Below are positions 61,680 through 64,000 of a DNA stretch of 64,000 nucleotides, piece by piece. The translations under genes were made by a program, and so were the position numbers. This DNA is from Volvox africanus (Eukaryota > Chlorophyta > Chlorophyceae > Chlamydomonadales > Volvocaceae): contig BSDZ01000017.1 of the NCBI GenBank assembly GCA_030268105.1, positions 1,364,001-1,428,000 of the forward strand. The letters are read 5' to 3'. Position 1 is the first letter of the stretch, and each line of letters begins with the position of its first letter. Under the pieces are notes generated by a model. It ran no database searches and was not told where the DNA came from. It was given only the letters and a program-made list of their open reading frames with translations.

Positions 61680-61870
61680 TTTCTGGGGGTTGGCGTGCTG
61701 TGCAGAACACCGTGTGTGGCGCCTTGTGGCCTTCCGTAGGCATTTCTTGATGCCTTCCCTAAGGGCGGCAGCCGGTCCCTTCACGTCCGCGACTCGCAGC
61801 ACATATTTGTACTTGGACGTGCCAAAATCCGGTCTCTCCTTGCGGGCGTGACGGTGGCGAAGAGCTGCCT
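61680..61870 (-). other. coding-like fragment, unknown
   Basis: The minus strand reads HARKERPDFGTSKYKYVLRV, then ADVKGPAAALREGIKKCLRK. It has codon use and composition of a real protein, but no start, stop or splice context that I can define. No family is recognised. Confidence 0.3.
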
Positions 61871-63804
61871 GAGAACGTAATCATCGTCGGAGTTACCTGG
61901 GCGCCAGTGCTGCACGCGCATGCTAATTACACGACGGCACGTTCACACTAAAGACGAAAGAAAGTGTTAGTATGCTGCGAACTTACGTGTGTGGGATTCT
62001 TTCCGTTGTGGGAGGAGTTACCTTGGTGGTTTGATCAGTCTGTGCTCTTCACTGCAAACAGGGATCGCATCTTTAAGCGTTAACGAGCGATGGTGGCAGG
62101 GATGCACCCGCTTTCGTAACAAGAATACACAGACCCAACCTTCAGGTTCGGTGCTGCTTCTGCCCGACTTATAAATTTCAAGAGCCCCTGGGCTTATTAT
62201 TGTGCTCACCTTGATGTTTCTGCTACTGAAGAGGGCGAAGCGCAATTCCATGCATAAGAATTTAAAATGACAGGCACATCGCGGTCTTTTTGGTTGGTAA
62301 CTTGGTGCAGGGGAGATGCATACCCTTTGCCTGCGCGCGAATGATAGTTCCATTCGTTTTAATCGGTGACATGGCGTTGGCATGGCGCTACATGGCTGTG
62401 GGGTAGATGTAATGTTGGGATGTGTAGTGTAGTGTGGGTAAGGCATGGTGGCATAACGGACTGGAGCAGCGGTTTTGGCGTGCTCTGGCGGTAGAAAGAA
62501 AGGCGGCTGGCATTGTCGGCCGCGTTGATTGGATGCACAACGCATCGAACGGTGAGAGAACGCGATCTTTTGTTGATCCTCCTTCTGAACTCCGCAAGGT
62601 TGCGACTCGGCGGCTTGGTTGCGCTGGGATATACGCCTGAGTTTTGGGCCGCAGACGTGCCCCAGAAGGCGTGTTCACCTGGTTGGGCCGTGGGACGCAA
62701 CCAGAACGCGTTGGCCTTTGCAAAAATCGGTTTGAATGCGAACGGCTAGGTGGGTATTCCAATGTATGATGGCTTTGCGAGAGGCTAAATAATGCCATTG
62801 TAGCTGCCCTTGACGGCGTCTGTGGCTTGCGGGTTTGGCACCTGTTAAGTGACAGGACTCTCTGCACGAGGACATACTCTACAGGCGTTCCATTCGGTTG
62901 CGATTGTGATAGGTACGCCCGCCCAAGCCAGGATCGCGTGAGAAGGCGTAGCGAGTAGTAGCTGCCATTCATCAGACTCACTGCCGTAGGCTGCCGCGAG
63001 GGGGCCATTGTCTCTCGCAAGCTGAGCTACATATCTGGATAGTTCCGAGGTTTGCTAAGATTCGGAGCAGGTGTCGCTCCGTGCGGAACGTGCGACCAGG
63101 TTCAAGGCACCGCTTGTTGACTCCATGGCGATCCGTGGTCAACCGAAAGCACAGAGTTTGGACCGTGCGTTCTGCAGGAGCGACAGTAGACGTTCATGGT
63201 GTGCATATGAACTGATTTCCTCGGATCGGGTTTGTTCGCTTGTTGCGCAATCGGGTTTTAAATCAATAATTGCTGTAAGGTGCACACGTGCGCCGTTGTT
63301 TCAAGGGTAGGTCCAGCAGGCCGGCGCTGTTGCATGCCGCTACTCCCCGACGTGATGGGCAAAGGACACGCTGCGTGTCCTGGAGCAACGGCAAGCTGGT
63401 GATGACGACTTGGACGACCGGCCGTCCTTAAGGCCTATCGATCCCCTTAATCAATCATGAACGGCAGCAAGAACATCTTCAGCACTCGCGATCGTTAGGA
63501 AGGGCTGTTTTGAGGATAGTTCCAGGAACTTCAGTAAACTCGTAACCTGGCGGGACATGGTGGACTCTTATCAGAAAGGCGATAGCACGATTTCCGAGGT
63601 ACAGCAAAAACGGTTCTATATCATAGTGCAATATTTGATCATTCGTTTGGTTGTAACAGTACGCGCCTTACGCATACGGGTACGGAGGAAGCTGGGTCGG
63701 CGGAGCCGAAAACGTCATCAGGTTCGCGGGTGACGAACTGCGTCTAATATGTTTCTTATCTATCGTTTTGATTATGAATAGGCAGTGTTTGTATATTGCA
63801 GAGA

Positions 63805-64000
63805 ATGACAGTTTCTGACCTAGGAGAACTCATAGGCTTTCTGGAGGACTCACGTGATGAGGTATGGAAGTGGGTTAACGTGCAACGATGATGCCTATAG
63901 ATGCAATCTTCATCACATGAGGTTTGGCGGCGCAGGTTCGGGCGATGTCTGCAGAGATAGTGGCCGGCTTGACTGCCAATGCGGAAGGCTTGGAAAAGTT
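63805..64000 (+). CDS. HGH1-like armadillo protein, N-terminal fragment cut by the window edge
   Basis: Exon 1 63805-63861 starts at ATG (MTVSDLGELIGFLEDSRDE) and ends at GAG|GTATGG. Exon 2 begins at 63936 after CAG (VRAMSAEIVAGLTANAEGL) and runs off the window in phase. The joined start, (D/E)L.EL(I/V)GFL(E/S)...V(R/K)..A..IV.GLT....GL, matches the N-terminus of plant HGH1/FAM203 proteins. HGH1 is a helical-repeat cofactor that assists eEF2 folding with chaperones in the cytosol. Only about 40 residues are visible, so the assignment rests on this short motif. Confidence 0.6.

Larger units (their letters stand above)
59782..63804. other. gene-poor stretch downstream of the PPR-cyclin gene
   Basis: No complete gene is visible over about 4 kb. 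Coding-like scraps occur on both strands. One is a plus-strand segment near 60,120-60,300 (DLPLWFCLAVAAYHEAAVQL). The others are the two pieces listed separately at 61.5 and 61.8 kb. The pattern suggests decayed genes or mobile-element remains. The right end should carry the promoter of the HGH1-like gene. Confidence 0.4.

Noticed and set aside
62018..63020. Long minus-strand open frames of 113-210 residues
   Set aside because: No splice context, no recognisable motif, and composition like random sequence.

Overview
This window is nuclear DNA from a green alga, most likely a volvocine (Chlamydomonas/Volvox-type) species. The genes are intron-rich with GC-biased third codon positions. TGTAA, the green-algal polyadenylation signal, lies a short way downstream of several stop codons. 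One gene encodes a gametolysin-family (M11) metalloprotease with a Ser-Pro-rich insert typical of volvocine extracellular matrix proteins, and another encodes a PPR-cyclin fusion of a kind I recall only from green algae. An insertion of mitochondrial cob sequence fits the same group. The species cannot be named from the sequence. All exon models were made by hand, from splice sites, phase continuity and protein sense.

Layout. 0.8-1.8 kb (-): a weak three-exon hypothetical gene. 4.2-8.8 kb (-): a complete nine-exon gene for a 491-residue protein with four hnRNP-R/Q-type acidic-domain repeats. 9.1-9.4 kb (+): a two-exon TOM7 gene, divergent from the previous gene across 276 bp. 13.2-18.2 kb (-): a Ca2+-regulated mitochondrial carrier (EF-hands plus carrier domain), 5' end unresolved. 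20.6-43.3 kb (-): one giant 28-exon gene predicted to encode about 3,667 residues. It has a signal peptide, LamG/Ig-like modules, an M11 protease domain, more LamG-like modules, TSP1 and EGF modules, one transmembrane helix and a ~775-residue cytoplasmic tail. Its introns hold four large satellite arrays and a fragment of mitochondrial cob. 44.3-46.0 kb (+): a small ankyrin-repeat gene. 49.3-52.6 kb (-): a TKL-type kinase-like gene that has lost the key catalytic residues. 54.5-59.8 kb (+): a nine-exon PPR-cyclin fusion of 962 residues. 63.8 kb to the end (+): the first two exons of an HGH1-like gene cut by the window edge.

The genes are unrelated housekeeping and surface functions, as expected for a eukaryotic chromosome; there is no operon logic. 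The most unusual items are the giant membrane-anchored M11 protein, the four-copy acidic-domain protein, the predicted pseudokinase, the PPR-cyclin fusion and an unclassified repeat with copies at 47.2 and 51.4 kb. About 12-15 kb of the window has no gene I can support, chiefly 1.8-4.1, 9.9-13.1, 18.2-20.5, 46.2-49.2, 52.6-54.5 and 59.8-63.8 kb.
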